64,000 bases of DNA, from contig NZ_BSFC01000003.1 in NCBI RefSeq assembly GCF_027922145.1, positions 244,101-308,100 on the forward strand, read 5' to 3'. The notes under the pieces are model-generated. The model was not told the origin of the DNA. It did not search any database and saw only the letters and a list, made by a program, of their open reading frames with translations. Positions 29,816 to 41,170 of this stretch are shown one piece after another. A program made the translations under genes and the position numbers. The stretch's first letter is position 1; every line of letters starts with the position of its first letter. The DNA is from Novosphingobium resinovorum (lineage in GTDB: Bacteria; Pseudomonadota; Alphaproteobacteria; Sphingomonadales; Sphingomonadaceae).

Positions 29816-30751
29816 CTATCCCCTCGGCTCGAACACCGACCATCCCGTGCGGTGGACAAGCTGTTCCAGCGCCAGTTGCCCGAGGTGCGAGTTGCCCGCC
29901 TCGTTCAGCCCCGGCGACCACACCGCGATGCTGGCGATCCCCGGAGCCACCGACAAGATGCCGCCCCCGACCCCCGACTTGCCCGGCAGGCCGATGCGAT
30001 AGGCGAAGTCGCCCGAATTGTCGTAGTGCCCGCAGGACATCATCAGCGCATTGATGCGCCGCGCCCGCCGTGCAGTGACCACCCGGTGCCCCTCCACACG
30101 CCCGTCCCCCATCAGGAAGCGCCCCGCCATTGCCAACTGCCGACAGCTCATCGCCAGCGCGCAGAAGTGGAAATAGGTGCCCAGCACCAGTTCCACGTCG
30201 CCATGGATGTTCCCGAAGGCGCGCATGTAATTGGCCAGCGCCATGTTGCGAAAGCCGGTCTCCTGCTCGGCGCGGGCGACGGTCTCGTCTATGCGGATCG
30301 TATCGTCGTCGCCCGCCAGTTCGCGCACGAAACGCAGCATCTGCCCGATCGCCTCGCGCGGCTGCAACCGGCCAAGCAGCACATCGCACACCACGATAGC
30401 CCCGGCGTTGATGAAGGGATTGCGCGGAATGCCGTGCTCGGTTTCCAGTTGGACGATGGAGTTGAACGCCGACCCCGAAGGCTCGCGGCCCACCCGGTTC
30501 CACAACTGGTCCCCCACCGCGCCCAATGCCAGCGTCAACGCGAAGACCTTGGAGATCGACTGGATCGAAAACGCCTCGTCCGCATCGCCTGCGGCGTGAA
30601 CCGTGCCGTCGGCCATGACCACGGCGATGCCGAACTTGTCGGCCGGAACCGACGCGAGCGGCGGAATATAGGAGGCGACGGTGCCGCGCTCGGCAATGCC
30701 GCGCATTTCCTCGGCGATATCGGCGACGATTTCAGCAAGGTCGGACGCCAT
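29816..30751 (-). CDS. glsA: Glutaminase
   Basis: A 311-residue serine-dependent glutaminase that hydrolyses glutamine to glutamate and ammonia. The beta-lactamase-like fold carries the catalytic SxxK in SIQSISKVF (S65, K68). Other family marks are [30 protein letters not shown] and [14 protein letters not shown]. Length is normal (about 308). It is flanked by a family B palindrome on the stop side and a family A palindrome starting 10 bases upstream of its start. Confidence 0.95.
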   Translation of the reverse strand: MASDLAEIVADIAEEMRGIAERGTVASYIPPLASVPADKFGIAVVMADGTVHAAGDADEAFSIQSISKVFALTLALGAVGDQLWNRVGREPSGSAFNSIVQLETEHGIPRNPFINAGAIVVCDVLLGRLQPREAIGQMLRFVRELAGDDDTIRIDETVARAEQETGFRNMALANYMRAFGNIHGDVELVLGTYFHFCALAMSCRQLAMAGRFLMGDGRVEGHRVVTARRARRINALMMSCGHYDNSGDFAYRIGLPGKSGVGGGILSVAPGIASIAVWSPGLNEAGNSHLGQLALEQLVHRTGWSVFEPRG

Positions 30752-30760
30752 TACAACTCC

Positions 30761-30874
30761 CGTCGTCCCGGACTTGATCCGGGACCGCTGGCCGTGAACG
30801 ACCCACCTCGCACCGCGCGCGGCCGCCTCTCACCTAAAGACAGCCACCGGTCCCGGATCAAGTCCGGGACGACG
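30761..30874. repeat. 114-bp palindromic intergenic repeat, family A copy 2
   Basis: Same length and same arms as the copy at 1801-1914, with one arm mismatch (GACCGCTGGCC for GACCGGTGGCC). The GTGAAC and CACCTAAAGA spacer borders are kept. It fills the gap between alaS and glsA. Confidence 0.85.
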
Positions 30875-30893
30875 CCTCATTCGCAGCCAGCGG

Positions 30894-33542
30894 TTACCCC
30901 GCCAGCGCCGCCTTCACCGCCGCGATGGCATCCGCCGCCTTGTCGCCGTCGGGACCGCCGCCCTGCGCCATGTCGGCGCGGCCGCCGCCGCCCTTGCCGC
31001 CAAGCGCCTCGACGCCCTTGCGGACGAGTTCGACCGCGCTGACGGTGCCGGTGAGGTCTTCGGTGACGGCAGCGGCGATGCTCGCCTTGCCCTCGTTCAC
31101 CGCGACGATCGCCGCCACGCCCGAACCGAGCCGCTGCTTGGCCTGATCGAGCAGCCCGCGCAATTCCTTGGGATCGAGACCTTCGAGCACCTGCCCGGAG
31201 AACTTCACGCCGCCTACGTCCTCGTCAGCCGCCTCGGCCTTCGCGCCGCCACCGCCGAGGGCAAGCGCCTTCTTCGCCTCGGCCAGTTCGCGCTCCAGCT
31301 TGCGGCGTTCGTCGAGCAGCGCGGCGACGCGGGCTTCCACGTCCTCCGGCGTCGTGCGCAGCAGGCTGGCGGCGTTCTTCAGCGCATCCTCGCGGCCGAC
31401 CAGCCACTGGCGCGCGCCCTCGCCGGTCATCGCCTCGATACGGCGCACACCCGAGGACACCGCGCTTTCCGACACGATGCGGAACACACCGATGTCGCCG
31501 GTGGCGCGCACGTGGGTGCCGCCGCAAAGCTCGACCGAATACGTCCGGTCGCCGGAATGGCGGCCCATCGAGAGTACGCGGACTTCGTCGCCGTACTTCT
31601 CGCCGAACAGCGCCATGGCGCCTGCTCCGATGGCGTCTTCCGGCGTCATCAGGCGGGTGAGCACCTGCTCGTTGGCACGGACTTCGGCGTTCACCTCGGC
31701 CTCGATCGCGGCGATGTCGTCGTCGGAAAGCGCCTTGGGGTGCGAGAAGTCGAAGCGCAGACGGTCCGCCGCAACAAGCGAGCCCTTCTGCGTGACATGG
31801 TCGCCCAGACGGCCGCGCAGTGCCGCATGCAGCAGGTGCGTCGCGGAGTGGTTGGCGCGCACGGCATCGCGGCGCTCGACATCGACCGCCATGGCGACGG
31901 CATCGCCCAGCTTGATCGTGCCCGCCTCGACCGTGCCGCTCATCGCGTGCAGGCGGCCGAGCGGCTTGGCGGTGTCGGTTACGGTGATCTTGAGGCCGTT
32001 CGCGCCAGAGATCGAGCCGCGATCGCCTTCCTGACCACCCGATTCGCCGTAGAACGGGGTCTGGTTGGTGAGCACGACGACCTCGTCGCCCGCGTTCGCC
32101 GACTGGACTTCCTTGCCGTCCTTCACCAGCGCCACGACCTGGCCTTCGCCGGTGGTGGAGGTGTAGCCGGTGAACTCGCTGGCGCCTTCGCGCTCGGCGA
32201 TGTCGAACCACACTTCGCTGTCGGCGGCCTGGCCCGAACCCTTCCACGCGGCGCGCGCGGCGGCCTTCTGCTGCGCCATGGCGGCGTCGAAGCCCGCCTT
32301 GTCGACCGCGATGCCGCGCGAACGCAGGGCGTCTTCGGTCAGGTCATAGGGGAAGCCGAAAGTGTCGTAGAGCTTGAACGCGGTTTCGCCCGGAAGTTCG
32401 CCGCCCTCGCCCATGCCGGTGGTCGCCTCGTCGAGCAGCTTGATGCCGTTCGACAGGGTGCGGCGGAACTGTACTTCCTCGCGCTCCAGCGTCTCTTCGA
32501 TCAGCGGCTGAGCCCGGCCGAGTTCGGGATAGGCCTGGCCCATCTCAGCGACTAGCGCGGGCACTAGACGGTGCATCAACGGATCGTGCGCGCCCAGCAG
32601 GTGCGCATGGCGCATGGCGCGGCGCATGATGCGGCGCAGGACATAGCCGCGACCCTCGTTCGAAGGCAGCACGCCATCGGCCAGCAGGAAGCTGGTCGAG
32701 CGCAGGTGATCGGCGATCACGCGGTGGCTGGCGCGGCTGTCACCCTCGGCGGCAACGCCGGTCAGGCTTTCCGACGCGGCGATCAGCGCCTTGAAGGTGT
32801 CGATGTCGTAGTTGTCGTGCACGCCCTGCATGACGGCGGAGATGCGCTCCAGACCCATGCCGGTGTCGATCGAGGGCTTGGGCAGGTTGCCGACGATCTC
32901 GCCCGCCGACTGCTCGAACTGCATGAACACGAGGTTCCAGATCTCGATGAAGCGGTCGCCGTCCTCTTCCGGCGATCCCGGAGGGCCGCCCCAGATGTGG
33001 TCGCCATGATCGAAGAAGATTTCCGAGCACGGACCGCACGGGCCTTCATCACCCATCGCCCAGAAGTTGTCCTTCGTGGGGATGCGGATGATCTTCTGCT
33101 CGGGCAGACCGGCGATCTTCTTCCACAAGTCGAAGGCTTCGTCGTCGGTATGATAGACGGTGACCAGCAGCTTCTCGACCGGCAGGCCCCACTCCTTCGT
33201 CAGCAGCGTCCACGCATGGGTGATCGCCTGCTCCTTGAAGTAATCGCCGAACGAGAAATTGCCGAGCATCTCGAAGAACGTGTGATGGCGCGCGGTGTAG
33301 CCGACGTTATCGAGATCGTTGTGCTTACCGCCCGCGCGAACGCACTTCTGCGAGGACGTGGCGCGCGGCGTGGCGCGGGTTTCCAGGCCGGTGAACACGT
33401 TCTTGAACGGCACCATGCCCGCATTGACGAACATCAGCGTCGGGTCGTTGTAAGGAACGAGCGGCGCGGACTGCACGGCCTCATGACCATTGCTGGCGAA
33501 GTAGTCGAGGAAGGACCGGCGGATGTCGTTCGTAGTCTGCAT
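30894..33542 (-). CDS. alaS: Alanine-tRNA ligase
   Basis: An 882-residue class II aminoacyl-tRNA synthetase. The N-terminal catalytic domain begins [20 protein letters not shown], with the class II motif 1 and 2 stretch [20 protein letters not shown]. The editing domain has the zinc motif [12 protein letters not shown] together with [10 protein letters not shown]. The C-terminal C-Ala domain ends with a glycine-rich segment ([19 protein letters not shown]). Length is standard. It is a single-gene unit with a family A repeat after the stop. recA lies 680 bases upstream. Confidence 0.97.
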   Translation of the reverse strand: MQTTNDIRRSFLDYFASNGHEAVQSAPLVPYNDPTLMFVNAGMVPFKNVFTGLETRATPRATSSQKCVRAGGKHNDLDNVGYTARHHTFFEMLGNFSFGDYFKEQAITHAWTLLTKEWGLPVEKLLVTVYHTDDEAFDLWKKIAGLPEQKIIRIPTKDNFWAMGDEGPCGPCSEIFFDHGDHIWGGPPGSPEEDGDRFIEIWNLVFMQFEQSAGEIVGNLPKPSIDTGMGLERISAVMQGVHDNYDIDTFKALIAASESLTGVAAEGDSRASHRVIADHLRSTSFLLADGVLPSNEGRGYVLRRIMRRAMRHAHLLGAHDPLMHRLVPALVAEMGQAYPELGRAQPLIEETLEREEVQFRRTLSNGIKLLDEATTGMGEGGELPGETAFKLYDTFGFPYDLTEDALRSRGIAVDKAGFDAAMAQQKAAARAAWKGSGQAADSEVWFDIAEREGASEFTGYTSTTGEGQVVALVKDGKEVQSANAGDEVVVLTNQTPFYGESGGQEGDRGSISGANGLKITVTDTAKPLGRLHAMSGTVEAGTIKLGDAVAMAVDVERRDAVRANHSATHLLHAALRGRLGDHVTQKGSLVAADRLRFDFSHPKALSDDDIAAIEAEVNAEVRANEQVLTRLMTPEDAIGAGAMALFGEKYGDEVRVLSMGRHSGDRTYSVELCGGTHVRATGDIGVFRIVSESAVSSGVRRIEAMTGEGARQWLVGREDALKNAASLLRTTPEDVEARVAALLDERRKLERELAEAKKALALGGGGAKAEAADEDVGGVKFSGQVLEGLDPKELRGLLDQAKQRLGSGVAAIVAVNEGKASIAAAVTEDLTGTVSAVELVRKGVEALGGKGGGGRADMAQGGGPDGDKAADAIAAVKAALAG

Positions 33543-33870
33543 GATTTGCGCCGATAATGGACACCGCGCGCGGCGGCAAGCGGGAGTCTGCGGTCAGACT
33601 GGTCGGGAATTGCGATGATACGCCGGTTTTTGCACCATAGTGGCGGGCGGGTTACGGAAGAAGGGAAGAAGACGCAGGGGAGCATAGCCCCCCTGCACCC
33701 CCATTACCTGTCGTCGCCGCGCGTGCAGCAGTCTTGGGTACGCATTGCCTTCGTGGATCACGGTGCCGCGGGCTATTTCGACATGGAAGACGGCTTCGCC
33801 GCGGAAAGCGCATGACTGTGAACGATTCTCTGCGTGAGCACTGCAAGCGCTTCAGTCGTATATTCAGAGG
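33543..33870. other. Intergenic region upstream of alaS
   Basis: The 328 bases hold the alaS promoter and possibly that of the small gene at 33871. The open frames here are short and lack coding-like composition. No riboswitch or convincing hairpin was recognised. Confidence 0.4.
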
Positions 33871-33990
33871 ATGTCCAAGATCGAACAATCCCTCGCCCTG
33901 CCCTTGCGGCGCCTGACCAATCCCATCCAACTGAGCATCGGCGCCGCCGTGACAGTAGCCGGTACCATCCTGGCCCTGTCCCACCTCTGA
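33871..33990 (+). CDS. Small membrane protein candidate, 39 residues
   Basis: The frame begins MSKIEQSLALPLRRLTNPI and continues into a hydrophobic helix (QLSIGAAVTVAGTILALSHL, residues 20-39). Of 38 sense codons after the start, about 31 end in G or C, as in the annotated genes. The purine stretch CAGAGG directly abuts the ATG, too close for a normal ribosome site, so initiation is doubtful. A family B palindrome begins 14 bases after the stop and could end its transcript. No family is recognised. Confidence 0.45.
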   Translation: MSKIEQSLALPLRRLTNPIQLSIGAAVTVAGTILALSHL

Positions 33991-34003
33991 TTTCTTCCAT
34001 CGC

Positions 34004-34081
34004 TCGTCATTGCGAGCGCAGCGAAGCAATCCAGGGCAGCGTAAACCGCCATGGATTGCTTCGCTGCGCTCGCAATGACGA
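34004..34081. repeat. 78-bp palindromic repeat, family B copy 3
   Basis: Arms contain GAGCGCAGCGAAGCAATCCA and its complement, with C opposite G at the variable position. A separate 8-bp hairpin, GCGAGGGT/ACCCTCGC, follows at 34140-34159. Confidence 0.9.
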
Positions 34082-34185
34082 GGACTTTGCCCGACAGCCC
34101 AACGCCGCTGCAAGACGCGAGGCCGACAGTCCCGGGAGCGCGAGGGTGTTAACCCTCGCATTCATACTTCAATCTCTTCCCGAAA

Positions 34186-34213
34186 CAAAAAACCCCGACA
34201 TTCCTGCCGGGGT
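34186..34213 (-). terminator. Rho-independent terminator of recA
   Basis: Stem AACCCCG/CGGGGTT at 34191-34213 with a short loop. On the minus strand it is followed by a run of six T (AAAAAA on the plus strand just before the stem). It starts 12 bases after the recA stop. Confidence 0.85.
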
Positions 34214-34224
34214 TCCTTGTCGGA

Positions 34225-35295
<1,071 letters not shown>

Positions 35296-35371
35296 ATTAC
35301 TTACCTCCTGCTACCTAGCTGACCGGAAAGGTCAACGTCACGAAGCGACCTGTACTCGCTTCGTTCCACCA

Positions 35372-35386
35372 GAACAAGACAGGAAC
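35372..35386. promoter_or_regulatory. LexA (SOS) box of recA
   Basis: GAAC at 35372-35375 and GAAC at 35383-35386 with a 7-base spacer. On the recA strand this reads GTTC-N7-GTTC, the alphaproteobacterial LexA box. It lies in the 122 bases between cckA and recA. Confidence 0.85.
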
Positions 35387-35417
35387 TTCGGCAGATTTCC
35401 GTTTTTTAACGCGGGAA

Positions 35418-37853
35418 TCAGCCCTTGACGGTCTGCGCCAGAACTTCCCCGACTTTTTCGGAGAGCTGCTGGACCGAGAACGGCTTGGGCATGAACCAGG
35501 CGTTGGGGATGCCGATCTGCTTGCGCAGCTGCTCCTCCGCATAGCCCGACATGAACAGCACCGGCAGGTCGGGCGCGAAGCGGCGAATCTCGCGCGCCAT
35601 GGCCGGACCGTCGAGCGTGGGCATGACGACGTCGGAGACGACGAGGTCGAACTGGCCGCCCTCCTCCACCAGTTCGAGGCCCTCTTCACCGTCGCGCGCG
35701 CAGGTGACCTGGTAGCCCTGCCGGGTGAGCGCGCGTTCGGCGACGATGCGCACCGGGTCTTCGTCCTCGACCAGCAGGATCGAACCGCCGCCCGCCCACT
35801 GCGTCGGCGGCGGGGTGGGGGCGACGATCGCCTTTTCAGGGAGGCTGCCGGGGGTCGCGTGGTGGACGGGAAGATAGACGGTGAAGCGCGTGCCGCCGCC
35901 TTTGCCGTTTTGGCCCACGTCGGTCTCGGCGAAGATGAAGCCGCCCGACTGCTTGACGATGCCGTAGACCGTCGAGAGGCCGAGGCCGGTGCCCTTGCCC
36001 TGCTCCTTGGTGGTGAAGAACGGCTCGAAGATCTTGCCGAGGATTTCGGGCGGGATGCCACCGCCGGTGTCCTCAACGATGAGGGCGGTGTACTCGCCCG
36101 CCGGGATGATTTCCGAGCGCATCGCGCGCACATCGGTGGTGGTGATGCGGCGAGTGGCGAGGGTCAGCTTGCCCGCGCCGTCGCCGCGCGATTGCATGGC
36201 GTCGCGGGCGTTGACGCACAAGTTGACGATGACCTGCTCAAGCTGCGTCGGGTCGGCACGGACGGGGCCGAGATCGCGGTCGTGGGTGACGGCAAGCTGG
36301 ATTTTCTCGCCGATCAGGCGGCGCAGCATCTGCGAGACGTCGGCGACGACGTCGGGCACCTGGATCACCTCGGGCCGCAGGGTCTGCTGGCGCGAGAAGG
36401 CGAGCAACTGGCGGGTCAGCGAGGCGGCGCGGTTGGAGTTGGCGCGGATCTGCTGGATGTCGTCATAGTCCGAATCGCCCGGCGTATGGCGCATCAGCAT
36501 GAGGTCGCAGGTGCCGAGAATGGCGGTGAGCACATTGTTGAAATCGTGCGCGACGCCGCCCGCAAGCTGGCCCACCGCCTGCATCTTGGTGGCCTGTGCG
36601 ACCTGACGCTTGAGGCGCATTTCCTCAGAGGTATCGGTAAGCCCGAGCAACACAGCGGCATCGCCAAGGCCGCGCACGCCCGCGAGGCTGAGCGAGACGG
36701 GATCATCCGGCTGACTGGTCAGGCGGATCGCGAGGTCTCCCGCCGCAGCCGGGCCTTGCGCGAAGCGACGGATCGCTTCGGACAGCGCGCGCTTGTCATC
36801 CTTGACGACGAGGTCGGTCGGGTAGGTCGGCGGCTCCTGCCCTTCGTGGCCGGCCGCGCGCATGAAGGCCGGGTTGGCGAAGAGGAGGCGTCCGTCGCGG
36901 TCGGCCATGGCGAGGCCAAGCGGGAGCTGGCTGAGAAGTGCCTCCAGATGCGGCGCGGAGCCGGTGCCGCCGCCTCCGGTGCCGATGCCCTGCGAGGCCT
37001 CGACCACGAGCATCAGCGACGGGGTCGTGTTGGGGTCGGCCTCGTCGGTACGGTCAGGGTCGGTGACGGGGACGTGATAGAGTACCAGCGCGCCGCCGCG
37101 CCCGCCATCGCGCGCCCAGCCGATCCGCTCGCCCTCCTCCTGCCCGAGCAGCGCGACGAAGTCGGCGCCGGTCATGTCGGCATGGGCATCACCGGTGGCG
37201 CGCAGGGCGAAACCGGCGCTCGCGGCGCGGATGGTGCCGTCGGGATCGACCAGCGCGGCGGCGATGCCCGCCTTGGAAAGGCCGCGTCCCAGCTTGCCAT
37301 CAAGCTGCGCGACGAGTTCGCCGACCGGGTCGCTGGAGCCGATGGCGCCGATGCGCCAGACGAGGAAATCGTCGCCCCTGCCGGTGCGGCGCACGTCTGC
37401 GCGCCAGTGGACGCCGTCCTCGTTGGCAATCTCGGCCGTGCCGTGACCGTCGCGCCAGGCGCGACGAGTGGCTTCGGCGAGGCGTTCGAGCGAGATCGGC
37501 AGAACCGGCAGGCTGGGCGGCGCGGCAGCGGGGCCGAACCAGTTTTCGAAACAGGAATTGGCGCAAGTCAGGCGCCCGGCACGGTCGGTGACGGCAATCG
37601 CCATGTCGGCGCGCTCGATCCCGGCGACGGTGACCGACCAGTCGGGCTGGGCGAACTCGACCTCGGCGGCGGGCGCGCGGCGACGGGCAAGCGCCCATGC
37701 GCCTGCACCGAACACGAGGATCGCGGCGAGGAACGTCGCCATCAGCAGCACGTCGCCCGAGACGATCCAGATCAGCACGGCGCTCAGAAGCAGGGCTCCG
37801 ACGACGACGAGGACGTCAGTGCGCAGTCCGGGGCGCTGTATGCCAGAGTTCAT
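35418..37853 (-). CDS. cckA: Cell-cycle hybrid histidine kinase CckA
   Basis: An 811-residue membrane kinase that, in Caulobacter, phosphorylates CtrA and CpdR through ChpT. Two N-terminal membrane helices (about 12-55) are followed by PAS-type regions (about 85-175 and 300-420). The HisKA domain contains [20 protein letters not shown] (phosphoacceptor His). The HATPase has [21 protein letters not shown] and [15 protein letters not shown]. The C-terminal receiver (about 690-805) has LLVEDED and the phospho-Asp in [13 protein letters not shown]. The [11 protein letters not shown] signature is typical of CckA. It is the last gene of smpB-DUF2062-cckA (14-base gap). Confidence 0.95.
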   Translation of the reverse strand: MNSGIQRPGLRTDVLVVVGALLLSAVLIWIVSGDVLLMATFLAAILVFGAGAWALARRRAPAAEVEFAQPDWSVTVAGIERADMAIAVTDRAGRLTCANSCFENWFGPAAAPPSLPVLPISLERLAEATRRAWRDGHGTAEIANEDGVHWRADVRRTGRGDDFLVWRIGAIGSSDPVGELVAQLDGKLGRGLSKAGIAAALVDPDGTIRAASAGFALRATGDAHADMTGADFVALLGQEEGERIGWARDGGRGGALVLYHVPVTDPDRTDEADPNTTPSLMLVVEASQGIGTGGGGTGSAPHLEALLSQLPLGLAMADRDGRLLFANPAFMRAAGHEGQEPPTYPTDLVVKDDKRALSEAIRRFAQGPAAAGDLAIRLTSQPDDPVSLSLAGVRGLGDAAVLLGLTDTSEEMRLKRQVAQATKMQAVGQLAGGVAHDFNNVLTAILGTCDLMLMRHTPGDSDYDDIQQIRANSNRAASLTRQLLAFSRQQTLRPEVIQVPDVVADVSQMLRRLIGEKIQLAVTHDRDLGPVRADPTQLEQVIVNLCVNARDAMQSRGDGAGKLTLATRRITTTDVRAMRSEIIPAGEYTALIVEDTGGGIPPEILGKIFEPFFTTKEQGKGTGLGLSTVYGIVKQSGGFIFAETDVGQNGKGGGTRFTVYLPVHHATPGSLPEKAIVAPTPPPTQWAGGGSILLVEDEDPVRIVAERALTRQGYQVTCARDGEEGLELVEEGGQFDLVVSDVVMPTLDGPAMAREIRRFAPDLPVLFMSGYAEEQLRKQIGIPNAWFMPKPFSVQQLSEKVGEVLAQTVKG

Positions 37854-37866
37854 GCAGAGACTTCAT

Positions 37867-38454
37867 TCATGCGGGGGTTTCCGTGGGGGCTTCAATGCGA
37901 TCCCGTTTCGGCCGCAGGCGGCGGGCGCGGTGCTTGTGGCCGATCCACCAGCGCCAGAACCACAAGGTCAGGAAATAGCTGACGAAAGCGGCGATGACCG
38001 ACTGGATGAACAGTCCGATCACCACGGCGGGCGCGGTATCGGAAAGCAGCCAGTGCCACCACTGCTGGAAACCCGCGCCTTCACGCACCATCGCGTTCAC
38101 CGTGGCGATGTCGGCATGGTAACCGAAGCTATTGCCGATCGAAACCGCGAGCGGGAGGATGATCAGCAGCGTCGTGAACGGATTGGAGATGAAGGTCACC
38201 GCCGCCGCGAGCGGGATGTTGCCGCGAAACGGCACGCACATCAGCGCCGCGCCGACGATCTGTACGCCCGGAATCAGCGCGAAGATGCCGATGAACATGC
38301 CCACCGCCATGCCGCGCGGGACCGAGCGGCGGGTGAAGCGGAACAGTTCCTGCCGCCTTGCGAAAGGCGCGGTGAAGCGATTCCCCTCAAGCTGGGCGTG
38401 AGTGGGCATCTGCCGGTGCAGCCACACGGACATGCGGTGGAGGATTGCGCTCAT
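37867..38454 (-). CDS. DUF2062 membrane protein
   Basis: A 195-residue inner-membrane protein. The DUF2062 core is visible as PRGMAVGMFIGIFALIPGVQ and NIPLAAAVTFISNPFTTLLI, with three to four helices. The C-terminus is rich in Arg and Lys and faces the cytosol. Function is not established. It sits between smpB (6-base gap upstream) and cckA (13-base gap downstream), so the three genes are probably one operon. Confidence 0.85.
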   Translation of the reverse strand: MSAILHRMSVWLHRQMPTHAQLEGNRFTAPFARRQELFRFTRRSVPRGMAVGMFIGIFALIPGVQIVGAALMCVPFRGNIPLAAAVTFISNPFTTLLIILPLAVSIGNSFGYHADIATVNAMVREGAGFQQWWHWLLSDTAPAVVIGLFIQSVIAAFVSYFLTLWFWRWWIGHKHRARRLRPKRDRIEAPTETPA

Positions 38455-38460
38455 CCCGGC

Positions 38461-38943
38461 TCAGCCGTGGTCGCGCATGATGCGGGCCTGGTCGCGCTTC
38501 CAGTCGCGGTCCTTGATCGTCTGGCGCTTGTCGGCGGCGTTCTTGCCCTTGGCGAGCGCCAGTTCGACTTTCGCGCGGCCCCGGCTGTTGAAGTAGATCG
38601 ACAGCGGCACGAGCGTCATGCCCTTGCGCTCCACAGCGCCCTGCAGACGGGAGATTTCCCGTTCATGCAGCAGCAGCTTGCGGGGGCGCTTGGGCGTGTG
38701 GTTGAAGCGGTTGCCGTGGCTGAATTCAGGCACGTTGGCGTTGACCAGCCAGCATTCGCCGCCGCGAATCTCGGCGAAGGATTCGGCGATCGAACCCTCG
38801 CCGAAACGGAGCGACTTCACTTCGGTGCCGGTGAGCGCGATGCCGGCCTCGAACTTGTCCTCGATATAATAGTCGAACCGTGCCTTGCGGTTTTCCGCAA
38901 CGGTCTTGAACTTGTCGAATACGGAGTTTTGAGGGCGTGCCAT
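38461..38943 (-). CDS. smpB: SsrA-binding protein SmpB
   Basis: A 160-residue protein that delivers tmRNA to stalled ribosomes. Family motifs are [40 protein letters not shown] and [19 protein letters not shown]. The tail [20 protein letters not shown] contains the conserved KxxxDKRxxxxxRDWxR pattern. ATG at 38943 gives [15 protein letters not shown]. An ATG four codons upstream is also in frame. It is the first gene of smpB-DUF2062-cckA. tmRNA itself is not in the window. Confidence 0.95.
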   Translation of the reverse strand: MARPQNSVFDKFKTVAENRKARFDYYIEDKFEAGIALTGTEVKSLRFGEGSIAESFAEIRGGECWLVNANVPEFSHGNRFNHTPKRPRKLLLHEREISRLQGAVERKGMTLVPLSIYFNSRGRAKVELALAKGKNAADKRQTIKDRDWKRDQARIMRDHG

Positions 38944-39168
38944 GATCAGCCGCATGTAGGGACAAGACGGCGAAAAGAAAACGCCCCTTTGATCCGGTTC
39001 AGCGCGAGAAATCCTCCACGCGCCACGAAGCGGCCGAACCGGATGGACAGCCGCGCCCGCGAATGAACGGCGGTGTTAACGGATTGTCATCGCCTTCCGG
39101 ATCAACCTTGCGTTGCAAACGCCCGGAATTGCGGGAATATCGCGTACAAATTCGGGGGAATTTCTCAT

Positions 39169-41121
39169 ATGCGCACAGTCCTGCGGGCGGCCGTTCCGAC
39201 CGCCCTTCTCTTCCTGCAAGTGCTGCCGGCAGCTTCGGCGGCGACGGTCGAACCGCCACCGCTCGATGCCTATGGAGAACTGCCGCGCGTGGAGGATGCC
39301 GCCCTCTCGCCTGACGGCGGTTCCATCGCCAGCGTCGCCCAGTCCCAGGGCGAGCGCCGGATCCTGGTGGTCACCCGGGACGGCAAGGTTCGCTTCAACG
39401 CCGCCAGCGGCACCAACAAGATACGACGGATCGACTGGGCCGATGCCGACACCGTGCTCCTCACCAACAGCGCCACCGTGCCGCTGTTCGGCTTCACCGC
39501 CGACAAGGTGGAGATGAACGGCACCGTGCTGATCCCGCTCAAGGCGGGGAACGAGACCGGGCTGGTCTTCGGCAAGAACCGCGCGATCGTGAATGCCACG
39601 CGCGGCCGCTATGGCCTGCGCACCATCGGCGGGCGCACGGTAGGTTTCTTCGGCGGCATCGCACTCGACACCACCACCCGTGGCGAGCCGAGTTGGAAGC
39701 ACGGGCGCACGACGCTCTACGCCGTCGACATCGCCACCAACAAACCGCGCGTGGTCGCTCCTCCAGCCTCGGAAAACCATTATCGCGACTGGCTCGTCGA
39801 TGCCTCGGGCACGGTCTCGGTCACGCTCGACATCGCGGAGGAAAGCGGCCTGTGGACGATCGACACGCTGCGCGGAAAGGAACTGGTGCGCGGCGTCGAC
39901 CCGACCGGCGACGTCAGCCTTGTCGCCTTCGGGCGCGGCGGGGCGAGCGTGATCTACCAGATCGAGGACAAGGACGGCGTCCAGCGCTGGTTCGAAGTGC
40001 CGCTCGCCGGGGGAACACCTCAGGAGTATCTGCCCGGCATCGCCATCGATCGCCTTTTCGTGGACCGCACCACCGGCATCCTCATCGGCTACCGCACGAT
40101 GGAGGAAGTGCCGCGCACGGTCATGGACGATCCTGTGCAGCAGCACGCCATCACCCGCATCTTCAAAGCCTTCGCGGGCAGGCAGGTTGACCTGATCGAC
40201 TGGACGCCGGGCTTCTCCAAGGTCCTGCTGCGCACCAGCGGCAACCAGGACAGCGGCACCTGGTATCTCGTCGACGTCGCGCAGCGCCGGGCCGATCCGG
40301 TCGGCGACGAAAGGCCAAGCATCGCTCCCGAGCAGGTCGGACCGATCTCGGCCATCGACTACAAGGCGCAGGACGGGCTGGAGATGGACGGCATCCTCAC
40401 GCTGCCACCGGGACGCGAGGCCAAGGGACTGCCGCTCGTCGTGCTGCCCCACGGCGGCCCGGCCGCCTACGACAAGCCTGCGTTCGACTGGTGGGCGCAG
40501 GCTTTCGCCTCGCGCGGGTATGCCGTGTTCCAGCCCAACTTCCGGGGCTCGACCGGACGCGGAGACGCCTTTCGCCATGCCGGTGACGGCGAGTGGGGTC
40601 GCAAGATGCAGACCGACATTTCCGATGGCGTTGCAGAACTCACCAGCCGCGGCATCGTCGATCCGAAGCGGGCCTGCATCGTCGGCGCCAGCTACGGCGG
40701 CTATGCCGCACTGGCCGGGGTGACGATCCAGCAGGGGCTCTACAAGTGCGCGGTCTCGGTGGCGGGCGTCGCCGACATCAAGCTGATGTACGACACCGAT
40801 CTTCGCGAAAGCGGGGGATCCAAGATGCTGGGCCGTTCACTGGTCGAGCAACTCGGCGACCGCAAGGGTTTCGAAGCCGCATCGCCGCGCCGCTTCGCCG
40901 CACGGGCCGATGCGCCTGTGCTGCTGATCCACGGCAAGGACGATACGGTCGTCCCCTATCGCCAGAGCCTGGTCATGGCCGATGCGCTGAAGGATGCCGG
41001 TAAGCCCTACGAACTGGTCACGCTGGCGGGCGAGGACCACTGGCTCTCGCGCGAGGAGACCCGCAAGCAGATGCTGGCAGCGGCGATGCGCTTCGTTCAG
41101 CAGCATAATCCCGCGGAGTAA
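39169..41121 (+). CDS. S9-family (prolyl oligopeptidase-like) peptidase, exported
   Basis: A 650-residue serine peptidase. The signal peptide MRTVLRAAVPTALLFLQVLP ends near SAA at residue 25. A beta-propeller-like part fills about residues 30-390. The C-terminal alpha/beta hydrolase has GGPAAYDKPAFDWWAQAFAS, the nucleophile elbow GASYGGYAAL, the acid loop HGKDDTVVPYRQS and the histidine in GEDHWLSRE. This matches the dipeptidyl-peptidase/acylaminoacyl-peptidase group. It is likely periplasmic. The frame is open from 39073, and ATG at 39169 follows CGGGGGAATT and starts the signal peptide. It is a single gene on the plus strand between smpB and dapA. Confidence 0.9.
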   Translation: MRTVLRAAVPTALLFLQVLPAASAATVEPPPLDAYGELPRVEDAALSPDGGSIASVAQSQGERRILVVTRDGKVRFNAASGTNKIRRIDWADADTVLLTNSATVPLFGFTADKVEMNGTVLIPLKAGNETGLVFGKNRAIVNATRGRYGLRTIGGRTVGFFGGIALDTTTRGEPSWKHGRTTLYAVDIATNKPRVVAPPASENHYRDWLVDASGTVSVTLDIAEESGLWTIDTLRGKELVRGVDPTGDVSLVAFGRGGASVIYQIEDKDGVQRWFEVPLAGGTPQEYLPGIAIDRLFVDRTTGILIGYRTMEEVPRTVMDDPVQQHAITRIFKAFAGRQVDLIDWTPGFSKVLLRTSGNQDSGTWYLVDVAQRRADPVGDERPSIAPEQVGPISAIDYKAQDGLEMDGILTLPPGREAKGLPLVVLPHGGPAAYDKPAFDWWAQAFASRGYAVFQPNFRGSTGRGDAFRHAGDGEWGRKMQTDISDGVAELTSRGIVDPKRACIVGASYGGYAALAGVTIQQGLYKCAVSVAGVADIKLMYDTDLRESGGSKMLGRSLVEQLGDRKGFEAASPRRFAARADAPVLLIHGKDDTVVPYRQSLVMADALKDAGKPYELVTLAGEDHWLSREETRKQMLAAAMRFVQQHNPAE

Positions 41122-41132
41122 GGCGGAAAGGC

Positions 41133-41163
41133 GCGGCGCCCCGGACTTGTGCCGGGGCGCCGC
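41133..41163. terminator. Bidirectional hairpin between S9 peptidase and dapA
   Basis: A perfect 12-bp stem GCGGCGCCCCGG/CCGGGGCGCCGC with a 7-base loop (ACTTGTG). It lies 11 bases after the peptidase stop and 7 bases after the dapA stop. No T-run on either side, so this is a likely but non-canonical terminator. Confidence 0.6.
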
Positions 41164-41170
41164 GGAAGCC

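Noticed and set aside
33615..33815. A 66-codon plus-strand frame upstream of the small gene at 33871
   Set aside because: No ribosome site, no coding-like composition and no recognisable feature. It probably lies in the alaS promoter region.
35859..37982. A 707-codon plus-strand frame
   Set aside because: Antisense of cckA, which has all kinase and receiver motifs.
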